This document shows positions 15,488-28,013 of a DNA stretch of 64,000 nt, piece after piece. How positions within the stretch are numbered: position 1 is the first letter of the stretch; every line of letters starts with the position of its first letter. The stretch spans positions 5,761,501 to 5,825,500 of the forward strand of contig NZ_CP108581.1 in the NCBI RefSeq assembly GCF_036010665.1, in the 5' to 3' direction. Made by a program: the position numbers and the translations under genes. The notes below the pieces were generated by a model. The model was not told where the DNA came from and searched no databases. It saw nothing but the letters and a program-made list of their open reading frames with translations. Origin of the DNA: Microbispora sp. NBC_01189 (lineage in GTDB: Bacteria > Actinomycetota > Actinomycetes > Streptosporangiales > Streptosporangiaceae).

Positions 15488-17422
15488 TCACTCGCGTTGC
15501 CGGAAGGAAGCGAAGCGGCCAAGGTAGGTGAAGGCCCAGCGATCTTCGCCGACCTTCCGGCGCAGGTAGCGGCCGGGACGGCGGTAGCGATCGCGGTTGT
15601 GGAACTGGCAGGCCGGTCCCAGTAGCTTCAGGTCGGTAAGCCCTCCGCTGCACCAGTTGTCGGCGTGGTCGATCTCGCACATTGTGGCGGGGAGGGGGCA
15701 GCCCTCGACCCAGCAGGTGGCGTACCGGGCGAAGACCGCCCGGCGCTGTGCGGGCGTGGCGAGGCGGACCTTGCGGCCCATGTCGAGCACCTGCCCGTCG
15801 GCATCCATCACGATCCGGACCAGAGCGCTGGTGCGCGCCAGGCGATGCACGCTGGTAACGGGGAGCATCTGCCCGGTCGCCAGCAACAGCCCGGGCGCGG
15901 TCCCGAGCAGCGCCCACGCCAAAGCCGTCGGTGTCCCCGGCCCTCCCTCCGGTCCGTCTCGTGTGCCCTCCGGTTCGTCTGGTGTCCCCTCCGGTTCCTC
16001 CGGGATTGCCACCGGTTCCTCCGGAATTTTTCCCGCGGCCGCAGTCCGCTCAGGACTGCCCTGCTCAGTCCTGCCCTGCTCAGTTCTGCCCTGGTCGGGT
16101 GCGGCCTGCTCCGTCCTGGTTCCGTCGGCGGGGGCGGGGGCGGGGGCAGGGACACCATCGCCGTAAGCGGGATGAACGCGGCTGGATTGGAAGCGGTCAC
16201 CGGACACACAGCCAGCAGGATCGTCGTCGGCCGCAGCGGTGCTGTCCGGGCCGCTGTACTCCGGGCCGCTGTACTCCGAGCAGTCGGGCTCGGCCTTCTT
16301 CGCGGCACCCGGATTTCCGGCTGGAACGGGGTCGTCGTCAGGGACCGGCCCCTTGTCGGGAGGGGGGCTGTCGGCGGTGGCCGGTCCTTTGCCGGAAGCA
16401 GGGGCGTTTGCGGGGCTGGGGGCGTCGCCCGTGACGGGGTCGTCATTGGGAAGGGACTCGGCTCTGACCATCACAAGAAGCTCGGCGGCGACCTTCTGCC
16501 CGAGGAGCGCGATGAACGCGTCCGCGTTACGCACCCGTCGCGGCCGGTCGTCTCCCTCGGCTCTGGGCTTGCCGTAGGTCTGCAGCAAGGTCATCAGGCG
16601 CGCGGCCGCCTCGCGGGGAAGGTAGAACTGCCCTTCCACTCCGCCGTTCTTGGTCGGGCGTACCGTCATGAAGCGCCGCTGGTAGTCGGCTTGCTCATCC
16701 TGCTCCTCCCCGTCGGGATCCAGCAGTGCCCGCAGATACCGTCCCGCCTTGGAGACTTCCGCGGCGGTCGCCTTTTCGGCCAATTCCACCAGAATCGGCT
16801 CGGCCAGCGCGGCGTTGTCAACCGACATCCCGGCTGTCGCGGCGCAGATGGCCTCCGCCACCCCGGCCGCCATCTCGCCTGAGGCGAACCGCCGCGCCAC
16901 CTCCGGCAGACGGGAAAGCTCCTCGCTGAGAGTCAGTAAACGACTCGCCTCAGGAGTGCTCATTCCCCCAACGGTGCGCAACCAGGTCCGCGTCGAGGCG
17001 TGCCCATGCTGCTTGGCCTGTCCCGTTCGATGTACGCGGCCAACGCGCTCGGCCAGCGCACTCATAATCCGGTCACGGGCGAACAGCAGGTCCTCGGCTT
17101 CGGCCAGACAAATCTCCGGCGCATCCGGTGCCGGCGTCAACGCCAGCGCCTGCGCCGTCTCGCGCAATGATGCCACCAGCATCCACGACGACCGTTCCCG
17201 ATGGCTGGTACGACCGTCGGCGTCGGCGTCCGCCGAAGCGCTGGTGCCTCCGAATCCGGTGCCGTCGAATCCAGGGTCACTGGATTCGCGATCCGGTCCG
17301 CTGCTGTTGTATCTGCGGTCAGTGCCAGGACCGGCCGCCTCGCTGCCGCTTGCTCCGTGTTCGGCGTCGTCGCAATCATTCGAACGATGAAGGTCGCCAG
17401 GACCAAAGCCGAACAGACCCAT
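15488..17422 (-). CDS. DUF222 / HNH endonuclease signature protein
   Basis: 644-aa protein of the large actinomycete DUF222-HNH family. Residues about 55-290 are the helical DUF222 region (HGHASTRTWLRTVGGMS, SRLPEVARRFASGEM, PILVELAEKAT). An acidic Pro/Glu-rich middle of about 200 residues is full of 15-bp-unit repeats (EYSGP, TEQGR, PEEPEGT types). The C-terminus has the HNH fold: CWVEGCPLPATMCEIDHADNW with CEIDH as catalytic core and a following FHNRDRYRRPG. These proteins are suspected DNases linked to mobility or DNA repair, but their role is unproven. GAGGAGG precedes the ATG by about 4 bases. Upstream DNA is unusually AT-rich for the window. The C-terminal 28 residues continue beyond the usual end with RKVGEDRWAFTYL. 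Confidence 0.88.
   Translation of the reverse strand: MGLFGFGPGDLHRSNDCDDAEHGASGSEAAGPGTDRRYNSSGPDRESSDPGFDGTGFGGTSASADADADGRTSHRERSSWMLVASLRETAQALALTPAPDAPEICLAEAEDLLFARDRIMSALAERVGRVHRTGQAKQHGHASTRTWLRTVGGMSTPEASRLLTLSEELSRLPEVARRFASGEMAAGVAEAICAATAGMSVDNAALAEPILVELAEKATAAEVSKAGRYLRALLDPDGEEQDEQADYQRRFMTVRPTKNGGVEGQFYLPREAAARLMTLLQTYGKPRAEGDDRPRRVRNADAFIALLGQKVAAELLVMVRAESLPNDDPVTGDAPSPANAPASGKGPATADSPPPDKGPVPDDDPVPAGNPGAAKKAEPDCSEYSGPEYSGPDSTAAADDDPAGCVSGDRFQSSRVHPAYGDGVPAPAPAPADGTRTEQAAPDQGRTEQGRTEQGSPERTAAAGKIPEEPVAIPEEPEGTPDEPEGTRDGPEGGPGTPTALAWALLGTAPGLLLATGQMLPVTSVHRLARTSALVRIVMDADGQVLDMGRKVRLATPAQRRAVFARYATCWVEGCPLPATMCEIDHADNWCSGGLTDLKLLGPACQFHNRDRYRRPGRYLRRKVGEDRWAFTYLGRFASFRQRE
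16056..16100. repeat. 15-bp tandem repeats within the HNH gene linker (copy 1)
   Basis: Three units of 15 bases (16056-16070, 16071-16085, 16086-16100) encode the TEQGR-type pentapeptides on the minus strand. The first two differ at one base. Confidence 0.8.
16246..16275. repeat. 15-bp tandem repeat within the HNH gene linker (copy 2)
   Basis: Two identical 15-base units (16246-16260, 16261-16275) encode the EYSGP pentapeptides. Confidence 0.85.
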
Positions 17423-17550
17423 GGCACCTCCTCATTTGTTAATTCGAAAGCCTGTATGAATTCTCCCATGCTCCCGCTGTCGATAACAGCCTTGCCAGCT
17501 ACATTGTTGGAGCCGCAGGTTGCCCTCCATCAAAACGATTTTCCGGGCAT

Positions 17551-17578
17551 TCTCCCTAATCGCCTCTCCCTAATCGCC
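17551..17578. repeat. 14-bp perfect direct repeat upstream of the HNH gene
   Basis: Identical units at 17551-17564 and 17565-17578, followed by TTTTT on the + strand. They are about 130 bases upstream of the HNH start and could be an operator or a slippage product. Confidence 0.7.
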
Positions 17579-17852
17579 TTTTTCTGGGCAGGGCCTGCGG
17601 CGAGTCGGGGTGGACGGGCGGCGGCGGAGTGAGGGGTGGGTGGGCCGGCCACACCGGAGGACTGGAGCCAGCGCCGTGAAGTCGCAACTGTGGCCGAGGC
17701 GGTTATTTGGGCCGACCTCCGTCGCGAGTGCCGTGAACTGGGAGTAGCAGGGCGTCAGCGAACGGCGGGGCAGAGGGCGCGAGCAGGCAGCGGGAGAGAC
17801 AGGCTGGGGGACAAGGCTGATGAGCGAGGGTGCGTCGGGCCGCCACGCGCCG

Positions 17853-18103
17853 GACGGCGGCCAAATACCGGGACCTCGGTGCCGTCCGGCATGGCGGTGC
17901 ACGCTCAGGCGCGCGGCAGGGGGTGGAGGGGCAAGGGTGCGGCAGGTGGGCGTGTTCGGGGCGCAGGTCGCGTTACGGTGCGGCGTTCTGGGCGGCGGCG
18001 AATAGGTCCCTGGCCTCGGTGCCGCCCGGCCAGGCTGCGGCAGGGCAGGGACGCGGTAGGGGCGGTGTGGTCGGAGCGGTGTGGTCGGAGCGGTGTGGTC
18101 GGG
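17853..18103. repeat. Two decayed copies of the cap-like gene's 3' end plus 14-bp tandem repeats
   Basis: A shared 18-base block near the end of the gene (18156-18173) recurs exactly at 17874-17891 and with two changes at 18014-18031, spacing about 141 bases. The copy at 17973-18032 still reads on the minus strand as AWPGGTEARDLFAAAQNAAP-stop, against GWRLPDGTEARGVFATVRNAAP-stop in the gene. Three 14-base units lie between (18062-18075, 18076-18089, 18090-18103). Confidence 0.8.
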
Positions 18104-18114
18104 CGCGGGTCGCG

Positions 18115-18915
18115 TCAGGGTGCAGCGTTCCGGACGGTGGCGAACACGCCCCGGGCCTCGGTGCCGTCCGGCAGGCGCCAGCCGGCCGTCACGTGTCCCT
18201 GAGCCCCCGTCGTGTCCTCTTCGCCGGGCAGCAGCACGCGGTTCACCCGGATCACCAGTCCTCCGTCCTGGCCGCGCTGCGGACCTTCCGCCCAGCCTTC
18301 CGGTGTGACCGCACCTGCCTGTGTGACCGAGTCTGCCCGTACGACCGAGTCTGTCCGTACGGCGATGTCGGTGCATCTCGGTCCGCCGGCCGCGGCCGGC
18401 GACGTGACCGGGCCGGTGATCTCAGGGCCGGTGATCTCAGGGCCGGTGATCTCAGGGCCGGTGATCTGAGGTCCCGTGATCTGAGGTCCCGTGAAGCCGC
18501 TGACGACGGAGGGGTCGGGGGTGTTGCTCACGCTCTGGGCCTGCGGCTCGGCCGCGCCCTGGAGGAGAGCCAGAAGCTGTGCGACGAGGACCGGGTCATG
18601 GGCGCCGTCGTAGATCCACCGCGGTCCGAGGACCCCGTGCTCGGCGGTGCCGATGAGGGCATGATCCGCTCCGTCGAGCGGCGCCCCCCGGTAGGTGAGC
18701 GGCACGAGGTAGGAGAGCGGCTCGTCGCCGGAGTCGTCGGTGACGACCATGAACTCGATGCCGACCTCACCCCGCGGGTCGTCGAGCCGGAAGCCGCCGG
18801 CTCTGGCGAGTTCCGGGTGGCGCTCCCCGCCTTCGTACCAGGGCTGGGAAGGAAGCCACGCGGCGAGGAGCTCCAGCTTGCCGGGCGTCAGCGTGGTCTT
18901 GTGGATGACAGCCAT
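18115..18915 (-). CDS. Maltokinase N-terminal-cap-like domain protein with repeat insertion
   Basis: 266-aa protein whose first about 130 residues match the cap domain that precedes maltokinase/aminoglycoside-kinase folds in actinomycetes (MAVIHKTTLTPGKLELLAAWLP, GFRLDDPRGEVGIEFMVV, YLVPLTYRGAPL, LIGTAEHGVLGPRWIYDGAHDPV). No kinase domain follows. These stand-alone cap proteins have no proven function; a role in trehalose/maltose-1-phosphate metabolism is only by association. Five to six ITGPE/ITGPQ pentapeptides (18410-18484) interrupt the second half. The C-terminus continues with RVNRVLLPG and a GWRLPDGTEARGVFATV strand. GGAGGG stands about 10 bases before the ATG. Degenerate copies of its 3' end follow downstream. 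Confidence 0.75.
   Translation of the reverse strand: MAVIHKTTLTPGKLELLAAWLPSQPWYEGGERHPELARAGGFRLDDPRGEVGIEFMVVTDDSGDEPLSYLVPLTYRGAPLDGADHALIGTAEHGVLGPRWIYDGAHDPVLVAQLLALLQGAAEPQAQSVSNTPDPSVVSGFTGPQITGPQITGPEITGPEITGPEITGPVTSPAAAGGPRCTDIAVRTDSVVRADSVTQAGAVTPEGWAEGPQRGQDGGLVIRVNRVLLPGEEDTTGAQGHVTAGWRLPDGTEARGVFATVRNAAP
18410..18484. repeat. Five 15-bp tandem repeats coding for ITGPE/ITGPQ
   Basis: Units at 18410, 18425, 18440, 18455 and 18470, the first three identical and the last two diverging. They encode a proline/glycine pentapeptide array inside the cap-like protein. Confidence 0.95.
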
Positions 18916-19020
18916 AGCTCGAAGGCCCTCCGTCGCGATCTCGTCACCATGCCGACCCTCGCCACTGATGCCGCGAGCCGGTGATGATCATCATCTTACC
19001 GGCGGCGGTCACGCGCGGGC

Positions 19021-22970
<3,950 letters not shown>

Positions 22971-22971
<1 letters not shown>

Positions 22972-23123
22972 TGACCTTCGCGTCCGGGGGAATGATCTTC
23001 ATCGCGCTATTCCTGATCGGCGGGGTCGTCTCCGGCATCCGGCAGGGGATCAAGCTGCTGGCGGCGATCGCCGGCGTCGGCGCGGCCCTGGCCCTGACCG
23101 CGGGAGTGATGTGGTGGCAGTGA
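22971..23123 (+). CDS. 50-aa membrane microprotein inside the his operon
   Basis: Short frame joined to both neighbours: its ATG uses the last base of the hisB stop (TGATG), and its TGA overlaps the hisH GTG (GTGA). The 50 residues ([20 protein letters not shown] at the start) form two hydrophobic segments, about 8-20 and 29-47, separated by a short basic SGIRQGIK loop, so a small hairpin membrane protein is expected. The tight coupling and clean composition argue that it is translated. Function is unknown; a role in histidine synthesis is only implied by place. Confidence 0.7.
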
Positions 23124-23752
23124 GCAGGCGCGTGGTGGTGCTCGACTACGGATCGGGCAACCTCCGGTCTGCGGAGCGGGCGCTCGCCCGGGTCGGCGCC
23201 GACGTGACGGTCACCGCCGACTTCGACGCGGCCGTGGAGGCGGACGGGCTCGTCGTCCCCGGCGTCGGGGCGTTCGCCGCCTGCATGGAGGGGCTGAAGA
23301 GCGTGCGCGGCGACCAGATCGTCGGGCGCCGCCTGTCCGGCGGCCGGCCGGTGCTCGGTATCTGCGTCGGCATGCAGATCCTGTTCGGCAAGGGCGTCGA
23401 GCACGGCGTCCACACGGAGGGCTGCGGCGAGTGGCCGGGCACGGTCGAGCGGCTCGACGCGCCCGTGCTGCCCCACATGGGCTGGAACACCGTGACCGCC
23501 CCCGAGGGCAGCGTGCTGTTCCAGGGGCTCGACGAGGCGACCCGCTTCTACTTCGTGCACTCCTACGGCGTGCGGGAGTGGCTGCTCCAGACGGGCGACG
23601 GCTTCCGCGAACCACTGGTCACCTGGGCCGAGCACGGCGTGCCGTTCGTGGCCGCCGTCGAGAACGGGCCGCTCATGGCGACTCAGTTCCACCCGGAGAA
23701 GTCCGGGGACGCGGGCGCCCGGCTGCTGTCCAACTGGCTCAGCACGCTGTGA
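23120..23752 (+). CDS. hisH: Imidazole glycerol phosphate synthase, glutamine amidotransferase subunit
   Basis: 210-aa class I glutaminase that delivers ammonia to HisF. Cys82 in GICVGMQ and the His191/Glu193 pair in QFHPEKSG form the triad; PHMGWN and FVHSYG are also typical. I use GTG 23120 for the 4-base overlap with the preceding microprotein; GTGs at 23111 and 23114 are in frame but would enlarge the overlap. The synthase partner hisF is at the operon end. Confidence 0.97.
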   Translation: MSRRVVVLDYGSGNLRSAERALARVGADVTVTADFDAAVEADGLVVPGVGAFAACMEGLKSVRGDQIVGRRLSGGRPVLGICVGMQILFGKGVEHGVHTEGCGEWPGTVERLDAPVLPHMGWNTVTAPEGSVLFQGLDEATRFYFVHSYGVREWLLQTGDGFREPLVTWAEHGVPFVAAVENGPLMATQFHPEKSGDAGARLLSNWLSTL

Positions 23753-24051
23753 GCGCGCGGCACGCGGCATCCCGGTGCGGCGGTGCGACACTGGGGAGCG
23801 GCGGCGCGCGACATGAACAACGACGCGATCAGGAACGCGATCAGGAACGCGGGAAAGAAGATGGGCACCGACCTGGGAATGAGCCCGGAAACGGACGTGG
23901 ACGCGGCCGGGCCGGGCTATAACCGTGACCAGAAGAGCCCTGACCGCGGCTGTGACCAGACCTGACCTGACCACAGTCGTGATTGCAGTCGTGATCGCAG
24001 TCGTGACCACAAGACCAGAGCCGTGACCGAGAGACCTGAGCGGGAGGCTCG
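23753..24051. other. Repeat-rich spacer inside the his operon
   Basis: About 299 bases without a supported gene. It contains two 12-base units around 23826-23851 and a run of TGACC/GTGATTGCAG-type near-repeats between about 23925 and 24025 (12-base units with TCGTGAT cores). An ATG frame of 51 codons at 23813 runs through the repeats and looks unlikely. Confidence 0.5.
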
Positions 24052-24414
24052 ATGAGCAAGGAGCGGGCCCGCCGGAGGGCGGAGCGCGAGGCCGAGCGCG
24101 AGCGCCTCGCGGCGGCCCGCGCCGAACGCGACGCGAGAGCCGCCAGGCGGCGCGAACTGCGCGACAGGCTCGTCGGGCCCGTCCGGGCCGCGGTGCTCCC
24201 GCGGCCCGCGCGGCCGGTGCGGGTCGCCCGGCAGCGGGGGTATCTCGCCCGCCGCCGCCGCACCGAGAACGGGGTCGCGGTCACCCTGTGGTTCCTCGTC
24301 CAGGCGCTCGCCTGGATCCTGTTCGAGTCGTGGATGGCCCGGCTGGGCGTCTTCCTCGGCTCGATCCTGCTGCTCCCGGTGCTCGTCACCATCGTTTTCG
24401 ACCGGAGGTCTTGA
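24052..24414 (+). CDS. Small membrane protein with basic N-terminus
   Basis: 120 aa. The first about 75 residues are Arg/Ala/Glu-rich and helical, probably cytoplasmic or nucleic-acid facing. Two hydrophobic segments follow (about 76-92 and 97-115) before the DRRS end. GGGAGG lies about 5 bases before the ATG. It sits four bases before hisA and co-directionally, so it is part of the operon transcript. I do not recognise the family. Confidence 0.7.
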   Translation: MSKERARRRAEREAERERLAAARAERDARAARRRELRDRLVGPVRAAVLPRPARPVRVARQRGYLARRRRTENGVAVTLWFLVQALAWILFESWMARLGVFLGSILLLPVLVTIVFDRRS

Positions 24415-24418
24415 CCCA

Positions 24419-25144
24419 ATGTCGCTCGTATTGCTCCCCGCCGTCGACGTCGCCGACGGCCAGGCCGTACGCCTCGTGCAGGGCGAGGCGGGGACGGAGA
24501 CCTCGTACGGGGATCCGCTTGCCGCCGCCCTCGCCTGGCAGGAGGCCGGCGCGGAGTGGATCCATCTGGTCGACCTCGACGCGGCGTTCGGCCGGGGAGG
24601 CAACCGCGAGCTGCTGGCCTCCGTCGTGGGCAGGCTCGACGTGCAGGTCGAGCTGTCCGGCGGGATCCGCGACGACGCCACTCTGGAGGCCGCGCTGGCC
24701 ACCGGCTGCCGCCGGGTCAACATCGGCACCGCCGCGCTGGAGGACCCGGCGTGGTGCGCCAAGGCGATCGCCGAATACGGCGACCGCATCGCGGTCGGGC
24801 TCGACGTGCGCGGCACCACGCTGGCCGCCCGCGGCTGGACGAAGGAGGGCGGCGACCTGTGGGAGGTCCTCGACCGCCTGGAGTCCGAGGGCTGCCCCCG
24901 CTACGTCGTCACCGACGTGACCAAGGACGGCACGCTGCGCGGTCCCAACCTCGACCTGCTCCGGCAGGTCTGCGCGCGGACCGACCGCCCGGTCGTCGCC
25001 AGCGGCGGGGTGTCGTCGCTCGACGACCTGCGGGCCATCGCGACGCTCGTGCCGGACGGCGTCGAGGGCGCGATCGTGGGCAAGGCCTTGTACGCCCGGG
25101 CCTTCACGCTGCAGGAGGCGCTCGCGGCGGTGACAGCCGGATGA
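24419..25144 (+). CDS. priA: Phosphoribosyl isomerase A (HisA/TrpF dual enzyme)
   Basis: 241-aa TIM barrel that isomerises ProFAR in histidine synthesis and, in actinomycetes, also phosphoribosylanthranilate in tryptophan synthesis. Acid residues Asp10 (PAVDVADG) and the one in TDVTKDGT (about 170) are present, along with two phosphate loops ([14 protein letters not shown]). The loop RGWTKEGG has Arg138 and Trp140, matching the Arg/Trp pair used by PriA for the two substrates. No separate trpF is present in the trp cluster, which supports the dual role. The ATGA overlap couples it to ridA. Confidence 0.95.
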   Translation: MSLVLLPAVDVADGQAVRLVQGEAGTETSYGDPLAAALAWQEAGAEWIHLVDLDAAFGRGGNRELLASVVGRLDVQVELSGGIRDDATLEAALATGCRRVNIGTAALEDPAWCAKAIAEYGDRIAVGLDVRGTTLAARGWTKEGGDLWEVLDRLESEGCPRYVVTDVTKDGTLRGPNLDLLRQVCARTDRPVVASGGVSSLDDLRAIATLVPDGVEGAIVGKALYARAFTLQEALAAVTAG

Positions 25145-25617
25145 GCATCCCGACACCTGCCCAGACGTCTGCCCAGACGCCCGTACAGCCACCGGCCCCG
25201 CCACCCTCGGCGCAGATGCCCGAGGGCCGGATCTCCTCCGGCGGTCCCTGGGAGGATCGGTACGGCTACGCCCGCGCGGTCGTCGCCGGGCCGCACGTGC
25301 TCGTGTCCGGCTGCACCGCCACCGTCGGCGGAGAGGTGCAGCACGTGGGCGACGCCTACCGGCAGACGCTCACCGCCTTCTCGATCGCGCTGGACGCCGT
25401 CGAGAAGGCCGGCACGACGCGGGCCGACGTGGTGCGCACCCGCATGTTCGTCGTGAACGCCGACGACTTCGACGCCGTCGGCAAGGCGCACGGGGAGATC
25501 TTCGGCGACGTGCGGCCCGCCTGCACGAGCGTGCAGATCGCCGGGCTCGTCGACCATCGCATGCTGGTCGAGGTCGAGGTCGAGGCCTACCGCGCGGCGC
25601 GCGGCGGCGGGGGCTGA
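25141..25617 (+). CDS. RidA family protein
   Basis: 158-aa member of the RidA/YjgF/UK114 family, which hydrolyses reactive enamine/imine intermediates from PLP enzymes. The core begins at [18 protein letters not shown] and contains [19 protein letters not shown] and the [12 protein letters not shown] arginine needed for imine hydrolysis. The first about 25 residues are a Pro/Thr/Gln-rich tail; an ATG at 25216 would remove it. I keep 25141 since it overlaps the hisA stop by four bases. A RidA gene between hisA and hisF is a conserved arrangement in related actinomycetes. Confidence 0.93.
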   Translation: MSIPTPAQTSAQTPVQPPAPPPSAQMPEGRISSGGPWEDRYGYARAVVAGPHVLVSGCTATVGGEVQHVGDAYRQTLTAFSIALDAVEKAGTTRADVVRTRMFVVNADDFDAVGKAHGEIFGDVRPACTSVQIAGLVDHRMLVEVEVEAYRAARGGGG

Positions 25618-25620
25618 GCG

Positions 25621-26386
<766 letters not shown>

Positions 26387-26391
<5 letters not shown>

Positions 26392-26404
26392 ACACGCTGA
26401 ACAC
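26387..26404. repeat. 9-bp tandem duplication spanning the hisF stop
   Basis: Two identical 9-base units (26387-26395, 26396-26404) each hold a TGA in the hisF frame. Confidence 0.85.
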
Positions 26405-26405
26405 G

Positions 26406-26443
26406 CGGGGCGGGCCGGGCACTCCGCCGCCCGGCCTGCCCCG
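26406..26443 (+). terminator. Terminator of the his operon
   Basis: A 15-bp stem (26406-26420 with 26429-26443) with a single G-T wobble and an 8-base loop lies 14 bases after the hisF stop. It has no T-tract. Confidence 0.75.
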
Positions 26444-26475
26444 TACGTCTGGTCTGCCCCGTACGTCCTCGCAGA

Positions 26476-26736
26476 TCAGTCGTCGTCGATCTCCACGATG
26501 GCCGTGGGGAAGGCCGCGGGGCCGGTGCCGAGCGAGGAGGACGCCTGCGACTGGTACTGCCACTGCGCCTGGTAGGGGCCGTCACAGCCCTGACCGGACA
26601 CCTGGTGGGCGGAACCGGTGTGGGCGACGGGGACGACCGTCTCGGCGAACGCTCTGGGCGCCGGTTGCGCGGCCGCGAGACCGATGGCGGCGAGGACCGC
26701 GAGACCGAGCGGGCTCGGGAATCGCATGGCGGGCAT
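26476..26736 (-). CDS. Small secreted protein, unknown function
   Basis: 86 aa from ATG 26736, which has GGAGG about 6 bases upstream. The signal peptide (MPAMRFPSPLGLAVLAAIGL to about AFA-E, residue 32) is clear. The mature 54-residue part has one cysteine (GQGCDGPYQAQWQYQSQ) and an acidic EIDDD tail. It converges on the his operon. A TATAGC box on the minus strand at 26846-26851 may drive it, with a leader of about 100 bases. No family is recognised. Confidence 0.7.
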   Translation of the reverse strand: MPAMRFPSPLGLAVLAAIGLAAAQPAPRAFAETVVPVAHTGSAHQVSGQGCDGPYQAQWQYQSQASSSLGTGPAAFPTAIVEIDDD

Positions 26737-27407
26737 ACTGCCTCCTGTCCTGCTGAACGTGTCCTGCCTGAACGGGCGTGGGCACGGTGATCCGGATCGG
26801 CATCTCCAATGGTCACCGGGCCTGCCGTAGCCGTCCAGGCATTCAGCTATAAACAGGGCGACATGCGGACGAATCGGGCATAAGTGATTTCGCGCCCTTT
26901 TCTCGTCTTGGTGGGGAAAGATCATGCTTTGTCGGGGCGAGGGGTGGGCGGAGCCGGGCCGTGACGGTCGTGGCCGTCACGATCGCTCGCGCCGTATCCG
27001 CCGTCGCCGCATAGGCCGCGCGAGCCGCCGTCGCCGGACGGCGACTCCGCCGGTCCGGCAGGTTCGAGAGCGGGCTGGTGTGAGAGCGGGCTGTACGGGT
27101 AAAGGGGCTGGGCCGGTGACGCGCCTCGCCGCTCCCGGGTGAGGTAAGGGTCGCGAAGGACTGCGAAAGACCCGGCCTGGCGGCCGCGACGCCGGTCGCG
27201 GACAGTGGCGTGCCCGGTGCGTCAGGTGACGAACTGAGGGGACGGCTCGGAGAGACGGGTGGGAAGAGCCGGCGGAGCGAGGGCGATTGCCCTGCCGGCC
27301 CTGTGGGCCCGGTGGGCCCTGTCGGGAGAGCGTGGCCGTGCCGGAACGGGTTCCTTCACGGCCCCGTGAGGGATCTCGCGGCCGGGATGCCGCGAGGGTC
27401 GGCTCAG
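26737..27407. other. About 670-base gap with inverted repeats and no convincing gene
   Basis: Frames in this stretch are short and Arg/Gly-rich with no ribosome sites. It includes a TATAGC-type promoter for the secreted microprotein (minus strand, 26846-26851), an AT-rich patch at about 26840-26930, and two inverted repeats: 7-bp arms with a 6-base loop at 26961-26980 and 7-bp arms with a 4-base loop at 27025-27042. A small RNA is possible but unsupported. Confidence 0.5.
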
Positions 27408-27440
27408 TCAGGACCGGATCAGGACCGGATCAGGACCGGG
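27408..27440. repeat. Three 11-bp tandem repeats spanning a microprotein stop codon
   Basis: Units 27408-27418, 27419-27429 and 27430-27440. The stop of the minus-strand microprotein is at 27430-27432 in one unit; the 11-base period makes later copies out of frame. Confidence 0.85.
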
Positions 27441-27597
27441 GTAGGACCGAGGTGAAGAAGGTGGCGAGCCGGCTGGCCCCGGTGTTGACCGTGTCGAACA
27501 CGCCACGGACGGCGCCCGCCGCCGCGTGCGGCTGGTTGTAGAGGTAGAAAACTACGAACGCGATGGCCGCGTACGTAAGAACCTTCTTCAACTTCAT
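27430..27597 (-). CDS. 55-aa membrane microprotein, copy 1
   Basis: 55 residues starting MKLKKVLTYAAIAFVVFYLY, with a good GGAGG about 6 bases before the ATG. One membrane helix (about 7-20), then QPHAAAGAVRGVFDTV and a SRLATFFTSVLPRS amphipathic end. It is clearly paralogous to the next frame upstream (positions 27758-27922), with identical MxLKKVLTY, QP, AV-R, TGA-RL and FFTS positions. Conservation of two copies and proper ribosome sites argue for real genes. Such short proteins are common in related genera and uncharacterised. Confidence 0.8.
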   Translation of the reverse strand: MKLKKVLTYAAIAFVVFYLYNQPHAAAGAVRGVFDTVNTGASRLATFFTSVLPRS

Positions 27598-27757
27598 CGG
27601 GGGGGCCTCCTGCTGTCGGTTTCCCGGACGTTTGTACCCGGCGGCAGGAATGATCATAACTAGCCGCGAGGACACGAGCCCGTTCCGCTCTCATCGTGAG
27701 ACGGACTGGAGGCGTGGCTGAGACGGACGCGGCGCCGCCTCACGCCCACCCCGGCGG

Positions 27758-27922
27758 TCAGCCGGAGACGAGCGAGGTGAAGAAGGCTGAAAGCCGCTCC
27801 GCGCCCGTCGTGATGCCTCCGAACAGGTTCCTGACCGCGGCGGCGGCGTTCGCCGGCTGGGTGAACAAGTAGAAGATCACAAACGCGACGGCCACATAGG
27901 TCAGGACCTTTTTGAGGTTCAT
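27758..27922 (-). CDS. 54-aa membrane microprotein, copy 2
   Basis: 54 residues starting MNLKKVLTYVAVAFVIFYLF and ending SAFFTSLVSG. GGGAG precedes the ATG by about 6 bases. It is a tandem paralogue of the preceding microprotein, with about half of the positions identical. The helix at about 7-20 is followed by QPANAAAAVRNLFGGITTGAERL, which would lie along the membrane surface. The gene pair lies between the his region and the TIGR03085 gene, all on the minus strand. Function is unknown. Confidence 0.8.
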   Translation of the reverse strand: MNLKKVLTYVAVAFVIFYLFTQPANAAAAVRNLFGGITTGAERLSAFFTSLVSG

Positions 27923-28013
27923 CGGGGCTCCCAAACACTCATGTCTGGATCACATGCTGCCCCATATCAAGATGTTTACGTGGGAATTCCGGGCAGTTCC
28001 CACTGTGGCCTGA

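Larger units (their letters stand above)
17423..18114. other. 692-base gap: AT-rich HNH upstream region and decayed copies of the neighbouring gene's 3' end
   Basis: No intact gene is supported. The left part (17423-17585) is AT-richer than its surroundings and should hold the HNH promoter; it includes a perfect 14-bp direct repeat at 17551-17578 followed by five T. The right part has two degenerate copies of the 3' end of the maltokinase-cap-like gene (around 17853-17895 and 17973-18032) and three 14-bp tandem units (18062-18103). Long frames here are arginine/proline-rich shadows. Confidence 0.6.

Noticed and set aside
18410..18484. Short regular repeats that could suggest a CRISPR array
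   Set aside because: The units abut with no spacers, are 15 bp, and lie within an open coding frame; they are simple tandem repeats.
23783..23965. A 60-codon frame in the his operon spacer
   Set aside because: It runs through short repeats (IRNA-IRNA) and ends in a repeat-rich tail; no clean ribosome site and unusual composition.
26924..27142. A 72-codon plus-strand frame in the gap after the his operon
   Set aside because: Mostly Arg/Gly, no signal or motif, and it overlaps inverted repeats.
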